NCBI GenBank assembly: GCA_013397845.1
Contig: VZTG01006663.1
Coordinates: forward strand, 62,001 to 126,000
Direction of reading: 5' to 3'
Length of the DNA stretch: 64,000 nt
Origin: Melanocharis versteri
Taxonomy: Eukaryota > Chordata > Aves > Passeriformes > Melanocharitidae
The notes beneath the pieces were generated by a model. The model did not search any database. It was not told the origin of the DNA and was given only the letters and a program-made list of their open reading frames with translations. This document shows positions 37,201 to 51,940 of this stretch, in pieces (positions within the stretch are counted from its first letter, which is position 1; the number at the start of each line of letters is the position of its first letter). Both the position numbers and the translations under genes were made by a program.

Positions 37201-40200
37201 ACTGAGATAAACAAGGAGGCCAGGAGACTCATCAGTGAGACCTACTTGATTTCCTGTTCATCAGAAATCTTAAATAATGGTAAAAGAAGATAAGGAGCTA
37301 AGTGATTTCCAACTTTTGTCATTATGATGTCCCATCCTTCTTCTCTCAATCGATTCCTCTCTTTATCTTTCAAACACCTGCAGACACATTTGGGTACTAT
37401 TAAGAGAGAAACAGCCAAGAATTCAGCTGCTCATCATGTTCTCCACCTACCTTTACCTTTGGGAACTCAAGCTAAATCACATCCTCCAAAACAGTTCTGG
37501 ATCCAATGCCAGGAGGAGAGCAGAAAGCCTCCAAACACCAAGCATAATGGTGTCCATGCTCTTCCCAGCCACCAGTGTGTACTGTGTAAATCAACAGGCA
37601 ATGAGGCTGTTCTGCAATATCAATGCCCCACCTTTTAGGTGAGTGCCTAGTCACCAGCTTAGAGAACATTTTTTTTCTATCTCTCAGTGATGATGTAATT
37701 TCTTTTTAACAAGAATGAGAAACTCCACATAGAAGAGAACAGTCTCTACTGTCTGCTAATTACATTTTCTAAATCATGAGGCAGCTTAGTCCAAATTTCT
37801 ACTCAGACACAAGCAGTTTCAGGCATTTGAACCTGAGCGTCTCCACCTCAGTCTTTAGGCATTCTGGCTGGGGCATTCTGGTTGGGTCCCCTTTTAATTT
37901 CTTTTGCTGGAGCTGTAACTCTTTTGTGTTAAACAGCTCGGGAGATAAGAAGAGAAAATAAATTATTTATGACCCTGTAGGACACCCATGCGGGAAGCTG
38001 AGCGCCTGGAGTCCCCTCACTACTGCTGTGCAGTCTGGTTAATGGGAAGTAGAACAGCATGGGCAAGTGTATCCTGCTGGAGAACACTGCAGGGTATGAA
38101 TGTAGGAGCAGCCACTCCTAAGAAGAGCTGAGAAGGAAATGGATATGTGAGTCTGATCCCAAGTTTGACCTCCTGTTCCGGAAATAACATATAAAAGGCC
38201 AATAGTAACATCACTGCTGTCTAACTATCTTGAACTCTCACTCTGAAAAATTAATCCAAGGCTATTTCAGGAAAACTGACAATGCATTCTGAAGGGAAAA
38301 AATTTGCTACTTGCCATAAAGAGTTCATCTAGCCTTCTTTTTGTATTTACTAGAGGTTTTACTGTGTCCTGCTAACTACTTTGTATATAGAAAACAGGTA
38401 GATTGATAAGCGTATGTTCTTTCTCTCATACACACATCAGTGTTTGCACATTGCACTTTGATAATCTTCACAGCACAGTAAAAGCTGCCTGAGTTTATCT
38501 CTGCCACAATCAACGCTTTTGCTTTCTTATTTTTTTTACATCAGCAGTTTGAAAATACTGTGTAAAACCAAATACCCTCAAAGTTCAACAAAAAAACTCG
38601 TGAAACTCTTGAACATGCTTCAAGCAATTATGTTTTTTTTTCATATTTCCACATTAATAGAAATACAATGTTTTCCTTCAGAAATTCTTCTTCTAATTCT
38701 TGCCATACTGCCCCCTAAAAGACACCCACACACAGATGGCAATGGAAGGAAGTGAGGAGCAATGTAATTTCTGCTAGACACTTTTAACATTCATGGAGGA
38801 TTTTCACAGGGGAAAATCCTCAAGTTCTAATTCAGGGGTAATGAGAATAAATAGATAAATTATATTAGACTTGATTTGGGATTTTGACTCCAGGAATAAA
38901 GTCAGTGGGGACACAGTGACTTGTAGTTTCGACATCTGCCCAGCAACAATGCCAATGTACTTCCTTCCTCTCAAAGTGTTCCTACACAATAACAGTTAAT
39001 TTATACAGTTGGTTTGAAAACGGGTTTTTCCACTGTCGCTATTTCAAAACACTCTTTCAGTGACTCATGCTCTAACTGTTCTCTTCACTTAAGACTCTCA
39101 AAGCTGATGTCCAAAAAACCCTCTTTGATCAGTGTAGAGTTCCTGAATAACCCAATCTATTTAATTTAGTTATTTTGACAAAAATACACCTTTTAGAGAG
39201 ATTTAGTGATGCTTAGTACAATAGCACAATGCGATGCTCTGCAGAAGCTCCTGAACCACAAGTTTCCCAAGAATTTGATCATTCTCACACATACAGAAAC
39301 CACTCCAACAGGAAACTTATTCTCAATAAAAAATTCTACAATACAGCAGTTCCACAAAATACTTATCTTCAGAGATACAATCCAGTGTAGGGACACAGGC
39401 TATAACAGAAAGTCTGAAAACATGAATTTCATAACAAAATTCCAAGAAATTGCAGAATAAAAATACTTTGTTTGGCCAAAGTTGTCATCTGGGGGTTTTA
39501 GTTCTTTATTGCCATTGTTCCACAGCCTGTAGCACAGATCAGCTATTTTTCAACTAGTAGTAATAAATACAAAGTATAAAATACAAGAAAGTTTGCTGAA
39601 GCTGAGTAGAAGCCTTCAACCTTAATCCGAATATTCAAATGTTACACCTAAAATGTCTCTGACTCTGATCAAAACTTTGCTCAAGTCTTCTTTTTTTTTC
39701 TATTTGAAATATGAAATGTTTTAATATTCAATAGACCACAGAAAGTTCAAATGAATTTCTATTCTTGATTAATCTGTGCTGGATGTTTTTGCGGTCCTTC
39801 CTCCAGATCCATGATTATTTTAATACCGCTATGTCTCAGAGTTTACACTTCAAAGATCTGCTGCAGGGCTATATTCTCAAAAGAGAAAGGAAATTAAGTT
39901 ATTCAAATTTTAAGTCCCTATATTTTTGAGCATTAGTCTGACTGAAAATCTAATCCCATTCAGTTTTTACCAAAATATGGGACTGTTTCAAGACTTTAGT
40001 ATGTTCAGTTGCTTGGCATAACAAAAATCACTTACATTATATAGTATGGAATGAACTGTATTAGAAAAAAAAATTACCTTTGCTCCAACTCTATACTTCT
40101 GCCAAATTCAGCCTAATTTTCATTTACAGTCTTTCATCATTATTCAGAGATAATGAATTAATTTATTCTAAATGTCAATAATTGTGCTGCACAACTATCT

Positions 40201-42992
40201 GAAGCAGATATTACTGGGTGTGTTCTCAAAGACATAAAAATCTCATAGTTCTTCTCATGGTAGTTCTTTACATATGCACCTCAAGAACACTGTCACAATA
40301 AAGGTAAAATTTATTAGCTCTTGAGGAAAATTCCCAAATATTAATTGAAATATAAGTTCTGCTGACAATTGAAATTCTCTAACATGATTATCCATCAATG
40401 GAGATTTACCAAAAATTGAGATAGACATGAACTACAATTTAATATGCAATCAACAGCTCTTGGGCTTAAAATGAACTTAATCATATAATCCATAATAAGT
40501 ACTATATTTCTATCTCAAATTGAAAATTGAAGTATGGTATATGCTCAATGGTATATACTCATATATGTGAGTATACATGCCAGTCATTTTATATATTATG
40601 CTCCCATCCATCACAATGAACTTAGCAAACCAAGAAGTGAAACTTGGAGAAAATAAATCCCTCTATGTTTCAGTTTACCAAGTTCATTCCCTTGCTGCCG
40701 TGTTTCCCAAGAGACATTCACATCAGCATTTGTAAGACAGAAATTGCAGCCTTGTAGCTAGTATTGGCTTTTTCTCTATTACATTTTTATAGGAATTCAA
40801 AAGCCACCTTTCTGCTTTGACAAGTAACATGGTACCACATTAATCAAATACATTTTTGAAGCAAAGTACCTTGCTTTTCATCAGTATCAGGCAATGTTCA
40901 TAGAGCCATCACTAATGTCTCCATTTTAGGAATGTCTCTTGGAGCCTGGACAAAGAAAAAATCTCTGCAAAAACCTTCTGTTTTCTTCCATCCTTACCCT
41001 CACATCCATTATGTCCAGAGCAACCATTTAATAACACGAATCCATGAGCACATGGGAAGCATTTGTAAGTTTATGTGGAAAAGCTGGAGAGAGTAATTTT
41101 CCACCATCCATTATCAAGTAGAAGAATGATAAGAAAGACATTATTCTAAACAATCCTGGACCACTAGCCCAAGATGTAACCTTTGGTATTTATTTCTACA
41201 GTAAAGATAATAGTTCATCATAGTGTGCTGTGGATTTTGGGGGCTAGAGAACAGAGAAGGACTTTGAAAAGATCAACCTGTAAGTATTAGTGCAATAAAT
41301 AATAGCGCATGTCCTGGAGTCTGGAATCTATCCTTCGTGTTATTTTACTGTACATTTCAATGTTTTATTTCTTTAGATGAAACAGCTAAGAACTGATGCT
41401 GTCTTACTGTGAACATAGGATGGGTCTTTTATAAGTTAGACTTGTGGGTACAGAAGCTCTTTGTAAAGATGAGACCGTAGTTCATTATTTTTTTCCTTCC
41501 TCACAAAATGCAGAAAAAAATTAGGTTCCTACTGTTGCCTAGGAGTATGCAGTGACGTGAATACCACTTTTAGCACCTGTTGCGTCTTTGCTGTTTACAT
41601 TGTCAGAGTAAGAATAAATAGTACCAAGATGTAAAATCACCCTTGGTGAGGGAACACGTACACACAGCCATTCAGCTACCTATCCAAACCATCCTGGCCC
41701 CCTTCCCAACCTCTGTACAAACCATTTATTTGAGTTTTGGTCTCTCCATGTAATTTTTGAGGACCTGTACATATTTTATGTAAAATTTTTGATGGCCATT
41801 CAAAATGGTATCAAAATTTTGATATCATTTCTTCTTTAACCACTGGATGCAGACTCAGATGATACATATTCTCTGGGGGAAACAAAGGCAGGATCAGTAA
41901 AGAAATATAAAGCAAATAGATATTCAGTACTAGGATTACTGTTCACTAATGGAAGGCAAAAGTAGACATAACTCGTGTGTTGAGGGCCTAGAGACAATAA
42001 AGATTTGTCAGTCAGCTAAGGAATTGTGCCATCTACATTAAATATGGTCCCAAGGTAGGGAGAGAGGGGGCAAGAAGACATTTGGGAAAAACATGTTCTT
42101 GCTCAATCTTCTTACGTCCTTGAAAGAGCTGAAACAAATTCATCAACAGATTACAAAAGAAAACTAGCAGCCCTCTCCTGCAACAGGAAAAAAAAAACAA
42201 AAACAAGACCCCAAAATTCAAAAAATTAAAGTATTTCTTCATAGATAAATGCACCCTGTTCAATCAGGCACCAGCAATTAATACACTTCTCCTGCTACGT
42301 TATTGTCAGGTAAGAAATCAGGGGAGAGCAGCAAAGGGTGCTTGTGCTTGGGCTAGCAAATAGCCTGATTATGGCAGTAGGCTGATCACTTCCCCTTGAT
42401 AGCCTGGGAACAGCACCATTCTCCTCTCCAAAATACAGGGGAAAGGGAGTGCTGTTAATATGACTGGTGAGCGTTTTTCTTGATGCAAAACAGGATGGAT
42501 ATAAGTCACTTGGAAGGGAAGTCTTAAGCAGCTTATTCCCTCCAAATTTCTGTTTCACTTCAAATGAGGCAGGCTTATACTTAGAAACTAAGTTTATGCT
42601 AGGCTGTTTCAGTCCTCCTTTCTACTATTCCAATTTTGTCTGACCCTGTATAAAACTGGGCTCCTGTCAAACACCAATGTACAAATAAATGCCTGCCATA
42701 GCACTGTTTTCAACAAATAATGTCCAATGAATGGGAACAGGCCAGTCACATTAACAGCCAGTGAAACATGCTGCTCTCAAGCGAGAGATTGAGACACTCT
42801 ATCTGTCCTACAGCACACAAACACAGCAGCAATTCACACCAGTCAGAAAATATCAGAAGAATTTCTTCATCTCAAATTCACTACTCTCATATTTTATTGA
42901 CCTAATAAAGAGTATGTCTTTGGCCATTGCCATTTCTGGAACAACATTCTGTGGTTGTAAGTAATGGCTGATGGAATATATTTACATGCCTC

Positions 42993-43011
42993 TTTTTTTT
43001 TTTTTTTTTTT
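42993..43011. repeat. Poly(T) run, 19 bases
   Basis: Uninterrupted T19 in intron. On the gene strand it reads as poly(A). No retrocopy body was recognised next to it. Confidence 0.9.
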
Positions 43012-46000
43012 GGTAAAGAAAGTGATGTCTTACTAATTTAGGTGAGTATATTAAAAAATATCTATAGATTCAGCTTTAAAACTGATTTCCTTTCTTACTA
43101 ATAGTATTGAGTTTCCCCTAAAATGTTATGCTTCTAGAAATGACTGTCACTCAGGGAAAGGAAGCAACAAGGTTTTACTACTGTTAATACACTTTACATT
43201 TCAGCTATTTTTCCTTCTCAGATGTTTAAAATTATCATTTAGCTTGTGTTATGAAAGATGTCCTTGCTAGTTAGTGTTTTCTTGTTTTTAGCAAGTAAGC
43301 TAACAAAGGTAGGCAAGTTCTTGTTCTTCAAACAAGAACGCGTGCACAGAGAAAATACAGGAAAATTACAGCTCTTAGCACAGGTTCTTAAGATGAAGCC
43401 CCCATAAGTAACTCTTGTTACATACATAGCAAACAGAAACACGTAATGCTTTAGTGATGCCTAAATTTGATGTACTCTAAACTTAGTAAAGATGATGCTC
43501 ACCAAACCAAGCATATCAGCAACGGCAGATGATCTGGCAGAGACAGGAGTTATTCTGCTGTCTCATGTTGCAGAGCTCATTCGGTAATTTTAGTATGAAA
43601 GAATTTTATCCTAATTGCTATTCAAACATGTTGGAACAGTGAGTCCCTCTGCTAAGGACCCTACAATCAGTATTTCTGATGTGACAATTTAACTGAATAA
43701 TTAAGATGTTCCGTGTTGATCATGTTCAGTGGTTGCTCAGTAAAGCCCCTGACTTGTTATTCTCTGAGTTTCCCCAGCTGAAAGTGCATCCTCAAAATGA
43801 TGCTTTACAAATCACAACAGAACCCGTGAGACACCAGAGGTTCTTACTTTGCAGCACACTCTGAGGCTCTCAAACTTCATTATGATATGAAGTGGAACCC
43901 CAATATCAAACATCAAAGCTTTGCACAAACTGAAAATTTAAACATATTTTCCTTTAATGCTATCAAAATGTGTGATTCAACAGGGGCAAAACCTTTTTCT
44001 TAGCATAAAACAAACAGAATTTTTCATTTTCATCTTTCTGACTCATACAACAGCTTCTAACAAGAGTATAATAACAAAACAATCAAAAAAACCTCAGTAT
44101 TTCAGTACTTCTTGATAATGGCAATGTCAAATAAATTCTCTTGAAAAAGTGTGGCTCTGAAAGAAAACTGGTTTGCAAGACATAGTATCAGAAATGCTCT
44201 TAATGGGTAGTTCTTCTAAATTAAGCAGATGTAGAAGGCTTGAATAGAACTAAGATGGATGTGCCTCATTGTCGCATGATTCTATTATCTCTTTGACAAG
44301 ACCAGAGGACAGAGCCATAGGATCTGCTACACAGAGCACTCAGGGACATTCAATTGATAGTTTTAGACACAAGAGATAAAATAAGAGAATAATGGGCAAA
44401 TTCATCTGCCTTTTTCTCTTCAGGTGTTACCTTGCCAATCATCAGAATAAGTAAAAATTTTTATTCGACTGTCTATCTTTAATAATCTGCCACTTCCATT
44501 TTAACCTAAACTAAATTCAAAGGTATTCTTATTGTGCAATATAAACACTATAATGATAGCAGTGATAGCTCTCCTTATCTCATACCATGCCTCTCTCTTG
44601 ACGATGAGTCATCTCTCCTCTTACCACGTAGTAAAGAAAACAGATGAGCCTTGAAAAGCTAACACTTTTTGCAATTTTATGTAGCAAATACTATTTGGAA
44701 AATGTATTTGTGAAATTGCAGCTCCTGTAGCTACTATATCCGTTTCCAGAGAGTGAGTTATATCCAGTGGGGATGACGACATTTGGAAAGTATCTGGAAT
44801 TCAGCTTCTAAAAGATGTTTTCTTTGAAAATAAGAGTAAGAGCGAACTTACTATTTTGGCAGTTCTGAATCATGTCCTTTTAAGTTTTAATTTCAAAAAT
44901 ATTTTTAATTCTGGTGCTATGCTTAAAAGGAATCTCTCTTTATTGAATGAGAAATCAAAGGGAATATTATAAAACCATTCTCATAGTTGCAATGGGAAAA
45001 TCCAAAGTAACTCCATTACAGTCACTAAAAGCATTTCAAAAGTTTCGAATCAACACAGTTTCAAGAAGTGGTTGAAAAAGATACTGAAATATGGCTCCAA
45101 TTCTTCTCAGCTATGACATATGTTGAGACTTACAGAAAACAAATGCCAATTTAAAGTTGCTTATGAATCTTAAAGTCTATTTCTTTACTCCTTCTAAGGT
45201 CAGTATTCATGCAAAATTGTGGTGAAACCATAACCATCTAGAGTTATTTACTTCTAACATAAAACTTCTCTATACAGTACTGCGAATTTTTATACTCATC
45301 TGCATCTTTGCTACCCCTGACAGGTGAAAAGGATGTGCAAAAAAAGGGCTCCAGGTCTTCATATTGTTTAAGCAGGTCCTGATCGTCTCTCAAGCACCTT
45401 CCTGGGCTATGCAAACTAAAGCAACCATGCTCTAAACTGGGCATGATCACACTCTATAAAGAAGAAACATTCAGACTATTTTGACATAAAACGCATTTGT
45501 TTTTACAAAGGCATTAGTAATGTGATGATATTCTCTCCTTCAAAAACACTCCCTTTGTTTGATGTACAATTGATGCCTTCACAAAGAAACGTAGATGAAT
45601 GCTGGTAACTAAAGTCACATATGTAAAAAACAGGAGAAGCTGTGCTCCCTCCTCTCCATGTGCAGGGAACAGGTCTCTGGGGTGTCAGACAGGGAGTGTC
45701 TTAGATGCCAGTTAGGTAACTATGCTGAAAACAAAGCAAAAGGAAAGATAAGTGGGTATGTACAAACAAGTGGGACGAGGTTATTGAGGGACATGTTATC
45801 TGAAGGACCTGCTGTTGTCTTGTGTTTGACTGATGTGGTCACCTGCACCAAGGCTGGTTACCTATATTTGGCACAAGGGAAAGGATTTGACAGAAGAATG
45901 ATCACTGCTTAAAAAACCTTTTCAGCAAGGGAAACAACAATGCTCATTTTGTAGCAGAAGATGCACTATTAGAGTGAGTGTTATTTCCTAAAGATGTAAA

Positions 46001-47149
46001 ACTTACAAAGTGCCCTGCAAAGAATTACAGAAAATTATTGTATTGATTTACAGTTTGTGCAATGGTATATGGAAGAACCCCAGCACCATTAAGTCCCCCA
46101 GTATTACTATGATGAAGTGAGTACATGGTTCACTTTATAGCTGTGGTAGTGGTCAGAGAGGCCATATGGAAAGACTGCTGCCATAAAGAGAGAATGGTTA
46201 AGACAATGATGAAATCCAAGAGACTTAATTTTAAGCCTGCATTATTAGCCATAGGTTATGCTAGTATGCCTTTGACAACACCAGCTTGTCTTTTTTTGGC
46301 CAGGGGGGGTTGGTGCATTTACAAGAGGAATACTATACTCAAAATATTAAAAAAGCATAATTGAAGGATGACAGGCAAATTTTCATGTTGCTTCAAAAGG
46401 GAAGATTCAGCCTTAATAACACTGACTGTTAGACTGCTGAACTATCTAAAAGTACTTCTTTAATAATGAATGACCCTTGGTGTATTTATTTATAAAAGCC
46501 ATGCAAGATACAGGAAACATACAGATAAAGGTCAGTGTTTAACATGATGAATTCAGGCAGGACTTCAAAGTATATCAGGCTTGTTCTTGATTTTATTTCA
46601 TATGAAAATTTTTCATATCATTTGCATTGATGGCTGGGCATAAGATAAATGGGGTTTGGTGCATTTTTTTTACTAATGTTAGCATTCATTTTGCATGTTT
46701 TTCTTTTTTTGCTGTTTTTTAAGCAGGTAAGAGGGAATATAAACTGAATATTTGAGCAATGAAAAGAGTTCAACTTCAGACTTTCTCTCTGGTTTTGTTG
46801 CACTATAATCATATATTACCCTGAGTATCTGCCAGATAAAAAGGTCATGAAGAAATATACCATGCATATAATACTGATCATTTTTTTCCAGCGCTTCAAT
46901 TCCTATCACATCCTTTACATTTTTTTAAAAGCTAATTACACTCAGCCTGCTGTATTACAGAAGTTGCTTTGGGAAAACAGGATTATTTTGCAGTCACAAA
47001 TGGTCATTAAATTACAATTTGTGTGGTTCAATGCTAGGTTTGACACTGTTAATAAACACCCTCGACTGGAAACTACAGAGAAGAACCTTGCAGATAAAGA
47101 GTAAACACCTTTGGAAACCCAAGGCAACAATATCTTACTCCTTAATGGG

Positions 47150-47460
47150 CGCACCCACACTTCGTTAGATTTCAGACAATTAACTGTGCCTCTAATGCAG
47201 CCACAGAGGGAATCTGTTTTATACGAGGGCACCCAGTGCAGCTCTGGCTGAGAGCAGCTTGGGGATTCCAAGCCCTGCTCTTCAGCCGGCGACAGCTCCG
47301 CTAAGTACCCACATATGCACACCCAGCTCCGGGCAGTGGCAGGAGCACAGGACTCCCCTCTCCTCCAGCACAGCAGCAGCCCAGAGCCCTGTGACAGGGG
47401 CAGGGGGTGTTTTCCTCGGTGTTCTCTGACCTTGCTGGGTGCTGCCTCATTTGTAGCCCA
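47150..47460. other. GC-rich block, unidentified
   Basis: About 300 bp of clearly higher GC than its surroundings, with CpGs (CAGCCGGCGACAGCTCCGCT), a TTTTATACGAGG motif at about 47217 and a run of CAGCAGCAGCC. There is no convincing open frame or splice pattern. A decayed LTR or a regulatory element is possible; neither is shown. Confidence 0.3.
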
Positions 47461-50400
47461 TTAATAGTGTCAGACTCCTACCCATAATCATAAAAATTAC
47501 ACTGCTGTTTCGTAGCTGCTTAGACACGTACTTCATGTATCAGTGCTGTGGTACGTGTTCAGTTCAGTCATTTAGTTAGATTCTGAGTGAAGAAAGATCT
47601 AATCAAACGTGTAAGGATTTTACTCGTTTTTCTTCCTATAAAAGATATTTAGGCATTGTTTTTGTGTATACAAATCTTTCAAATGAATCTATTTATTTTA
47701 TTAGTATTACAGTTGCAAGGTTCACTTTCCAACAGAAAAATCTCATATAGGAAATAGTAATACCCAGCAAAAAAAAGAAAAAAGCATTTTGGATTTGAGG
47801 CGGAATTTTTTATTCTGTTTCTTTTATTCTTCTTTCTCACCAAGTCAATACTAATCACAGATGAAAAACATGTTTTATTTTTTTAAATATGTCAGCAAGA
47901 AGAACTTCTTTCTTTCCAAAATAATGATAGAAAAGATAGTTCCAAAAAACTTCCAATACTGATACAAATCTTCATTAGATCTGAGGCTCAGGGCTATAAT
48001 CTCCTTCTTTCTTGACAGATCTGTTGATCTGAGAAGAGTTTCAGCTGACTGAGGACACCTACTGCAAATGTTACAACTAATATATTCCATTTTTCTTTTT
48101 GCCATATATTGTGCCTGTTTATGTGTCTGCTGTAGCTTATGCAAAACTTAGGAACTCTTGCTTATAATCTGTGCAGTGTCCCTTTTTCATTCTGTTTGCT
48201 ATTTTTCTGTAAATAAAATGTCCTGTTTGGATAACCCATTATGAAATACAGCATTTAAACTGAATAATTCCCTTGTTAAAGCACAAACGACATGTAAATT
48301 ATTAAAAGAAATAATTATCTGCACCTGTAAGTGGTGTCTTGGACAGAAGATCATAAATTATTATTCATGAAATTATATTTTATCTATTAAACTTATTTCT
48401 GGACTAGATCTCTCACTACATCTATCTGCACATCAGGATTCCATTTTTGAGTACAGATAGTACAGACAGTTTCTATTTGACTAGTAACAAACTGAGCACA
48501 GAGATTCAGCAAATATTGATGTCTAAGTTTGATTGAGTGGCCTGAATAGCCGGGCTGTAGAGATGTGCCAGAAGAACATTTCAAATGCACTGATTTAGAG
48601 ATGTTTATCTCATCTTTTATAACAAAGGATCCCAAACTATTTGATACAAACCCCTTAAATTGGGAGCTACTTCTCAGATGAACAATTATGACTTGATCTA
48701 AAATAGATGTAATATATAGAGGACTAAATTGACATTTCACTCTCTAACCTCAACATTTATTTTACTTTCTGTACTGTTCTAAAAGAAATAAATTTGGAAG
48801 GAAATTTTTTTTATTTAATTTTCAGCTATCAAGCAGTGAGTTTTCAGTTGAAACCAATTATAATATTGCATTTTAAAACACCAATACATGTGTAAAGGAG
48901 ACACTTAATTCTTACAAAATAGTAAGATCACCACAGAGAATAAAGACAATGTCTGCACAGACACCTTGTCCTGGACAGCCATAATTCAAACAGCCTTTTA
49001 TAGAACGTGAATGCCCTTCAAAACTCACATCATTCAAAAGTTAAGACATACTTTCCATATAAAATTCTGCTTCTTCCACAAGAAGTAATGACTCATTCCA
49101 CATTTAATAATTTATGTACACTGAGGAAGTCTTCTATTTTCTGACACCTACACAACTAATCACTGTTCCCAAATAATCCAAACAGATACTGTTTCCAAAA
49201 AATCGCAATGCTTTTGATCAAAAAGTAAATATCTTGAAGCACTTTGGAACCTTTAAACTTGTAGTGTCTGGTAATGCCATTCCTTCTCTTGTTAAAAAGA
49301 TTTAATGGTGCCTTCCCTCTTCCCAACTCACTTCCTGTTCAGAAGTCTGTTGTAATTCTTCCCTGCAACTGAGAGCTCACAAGCCCCTTTCCCCTTTCTA
49401 AAATCAGGTGGTCCTCCATTTCTCTATTGGGACTTTCCAATTAGTACACTAGTTTAAATTTATTACTCTACCAATTTATTTTGGTTCTACTAAAATATAC
49501 ATTTTAAAACAGTATTTTATGTTCAATTTATTCTCAGTTTAAGCATTTCACTGAAAATGGTTTCCTTCTAGCCTCCTACAATAGCCTGTGTTTCATAGCT
49601 TATTAACTGCCCTATAAGGTCCTCCTCTACCTAATACACAATTCCATTTTAATATAGCTGTGCCCATATAAACTTGTTCAAACGCTTTTTCAAATTTTGC
49701 ACCCCATCATTAATGATTAGAAATAAAAGGTTTGAGAATAATCAAAAGTGTAATTATATCAGACTAAATCCAAAACTAACTACGTGACTTGTTTGGATTA
49801 AACATGGCAAATCAACCCTTAGAATAACAGCAGGAGAGTTTTACTAATTGTGACTAAATTACAGAGGTCATTTAACTCATTGCAGAGGTAATTTATAAGC
49901 AGTGCCCTAGATCTCATGCGACAGCACATGAAATTAAACAATACATTAGACCAACCAATTTGTGTGTACTTTTCCTTTCTGCTGGTGTGCAGAGCTCAGG
50001 ACAGCCACTGCTGAATTGTACCTGCTCAGTAGTTGAGCAGCATACCACTGGAGCTGTGTTCCCTGTCTCTCACATGGCAGTCCAAAGGAGCTGTGACTGA
50101 CACACGGAGAGAGGTGGACACCCTGTTTGTTTGGGGTTTTTTCTTTTTAAACATGAAGAAATGTATTTTTAAGACAGAGAAAAAAAGCAAGACAAGCTGC
50201 ACTCTTCTATTTACTTACAGCAACTGTTCTGCAACAGTAAATTGCTACTATGACCAGTTTTCCATTAATTTTCTGGCAAATAGACTCAATTACTGGCCTT
50301 TAAATGGTCTAGAGTTTGGGGACATCATGCCTGCTGGAAGCTTCCTTGTAAGCATGATACAAAATTGAGATTAGTCTCATAAATCCTGCTTGAGCAACAC

Positions 50401-51445
50401 CATGTTCTTTAACAAAACCCTATTTTCTACCTACTTTCAGACCAGAGCAAACAACCCATTGCTTATGCAGAACAGACAGGCTCCCTCTGCAAATGCTGAC
50501 CATTGTAACTATGTCTTCATGGCTTGTCATTTTAGTACTCATGATAAATTTTTTAGGTGATATATCAGGAGTCTGAAAAGAAGTAGGTAACATGCAAGGC
50601 CTAAATATTTCTGTAAAACTGTATTTGACCCCAGGCACAAAAGCCAAGATGAGTCACTCCACCTCCACCTTTCATTAAGACAGATTCTGATTTGTTCTAT
50701 TGAGCAGATGCTTTTGTAAGCATGAAAGGACTTGATAAAATTTTTTAAAAAAACACCCACTTCTAGAACTCAGGTACTGGGAACACAAAAATACTACTAC
50801 TCAGAAAACAAGTGCATAGAGAAAAAAGAAAGCCTTTTTTTCTCTAAAGAGCATGGAAGAAAGGAGAATTCAACTTGATTACTGATTAAAGCAACTAGAA
50901 AAATGAGAAGAGGGTAAAAATGTGGGAAGAAAAGCAGAAGGTGGAATTTCTGTGAACAAACCATTAACAGGCAGGTTTGGCTCAATGCCTTTTTTCTATT
51001 CGCAACATATTGGCTGGTCTAGAAATACAGCTCAGGAAACAACTGAGCATTTTACTGTATACTATCAAGATCTGCAAGCTTCTTTCCATAATAAGTAAGT
51101 CCAAAACTTACAAGAAAATAGTCTTGATGAAAAGGCAAAGCATCTGACATGTAGACCTATAGACTCAGTACTATATGTCTTTAAACTACTTCCACATTTT
51201 ATCTATCTCATGATTTATCATAAAACCTCAAAGGGCAAAAACTCTGGTATCAGACAAGCACATGGGTGGTGGTATCCATGAGAGCCTTGCATGCACATAC
51301 TATGGTAATTGCCTCTGAAGAAAAAAATGCAAAAAGGTCCCACGTGTCTGCTTGTACACTCAAGCACTACCAGGCTTTTAATAAAAAATATTATCTTACA
51401 AAATGTGTGTTTGGGGAGGGGAATTTAATACTAATTTTCCTGGGG

Positions 51446-51470
51446 TGTTTTTCTTTGTTTGTTTGTTTGT
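51446..51470. repeat. Short (GTTT)n microsatellite
   Basis: Several tandem GTTT units (TTTGTTTGTTTGTTTGTC). Simple repeat in intron. Confidence 0.8.
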
Positions 51471-51639
51471 CAGTTTAATATTCTTAATGCTTTCTAATTA
51501 GTTTGGCTTCACTAGCCAAGTCTCAGCAATGACTGTGTCCTCCTTCCTACCAATAAGCCAGGACCTTTCAAATAATTTTTTTGTGCCATCTACCTAGATT
51601 CCAGAAGATTCCTGGGTTTCTGCTCTGCTCTTCAGACAC

Positions 51640-51940
51640 CAAACTCACCAGCCTGCACCTTCTGGCTTCCTGACAATTGCTGCAACAGCTCTGCCTGTTT
51701 CCCACTGTGATCTAACCTTTACTACAGAGAGCTGCACAGGGGCACAGCGCCTTCTCCAGTGATCCTCCCTAAGAGAGGAAACAAGCAAACCAAGAGCATC
51801 CCCACTGAGGTCTTCCATCCCTAAGACAAAAAGAGACAGATGCTGTGTGGCAAGGCGCACAGCAGGAACGCCGGGCTTTGTGCTTCCAAAGCTGCCAGCA
51901 TCCTCTGGCCTTGGGGACTGCTTAGTCTGTGGGGTTGGGA
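51640..51940. other. GC-richer block overlapping the longest open frame, unidentified
   Basis: A patch of balanced composition within AT-rich intron. The longest open frame of the window (158 codons, minus strand 52121-51645) runs across it, but its predicted product shows no domain, signal peptide or family resemblance that I recognise, and the frame extends into plain intron sequence. I treat the block as an old repeat or chance rather than a gene. Confidence 0.3.

Noticed and set aside
40540..40575. Inverted repeat TATACTCA/TGAGTATA with a 6-base spacer
   Set aside because: The 8-bp arms in AT-rich DNA are within chance expectation and do not extend.
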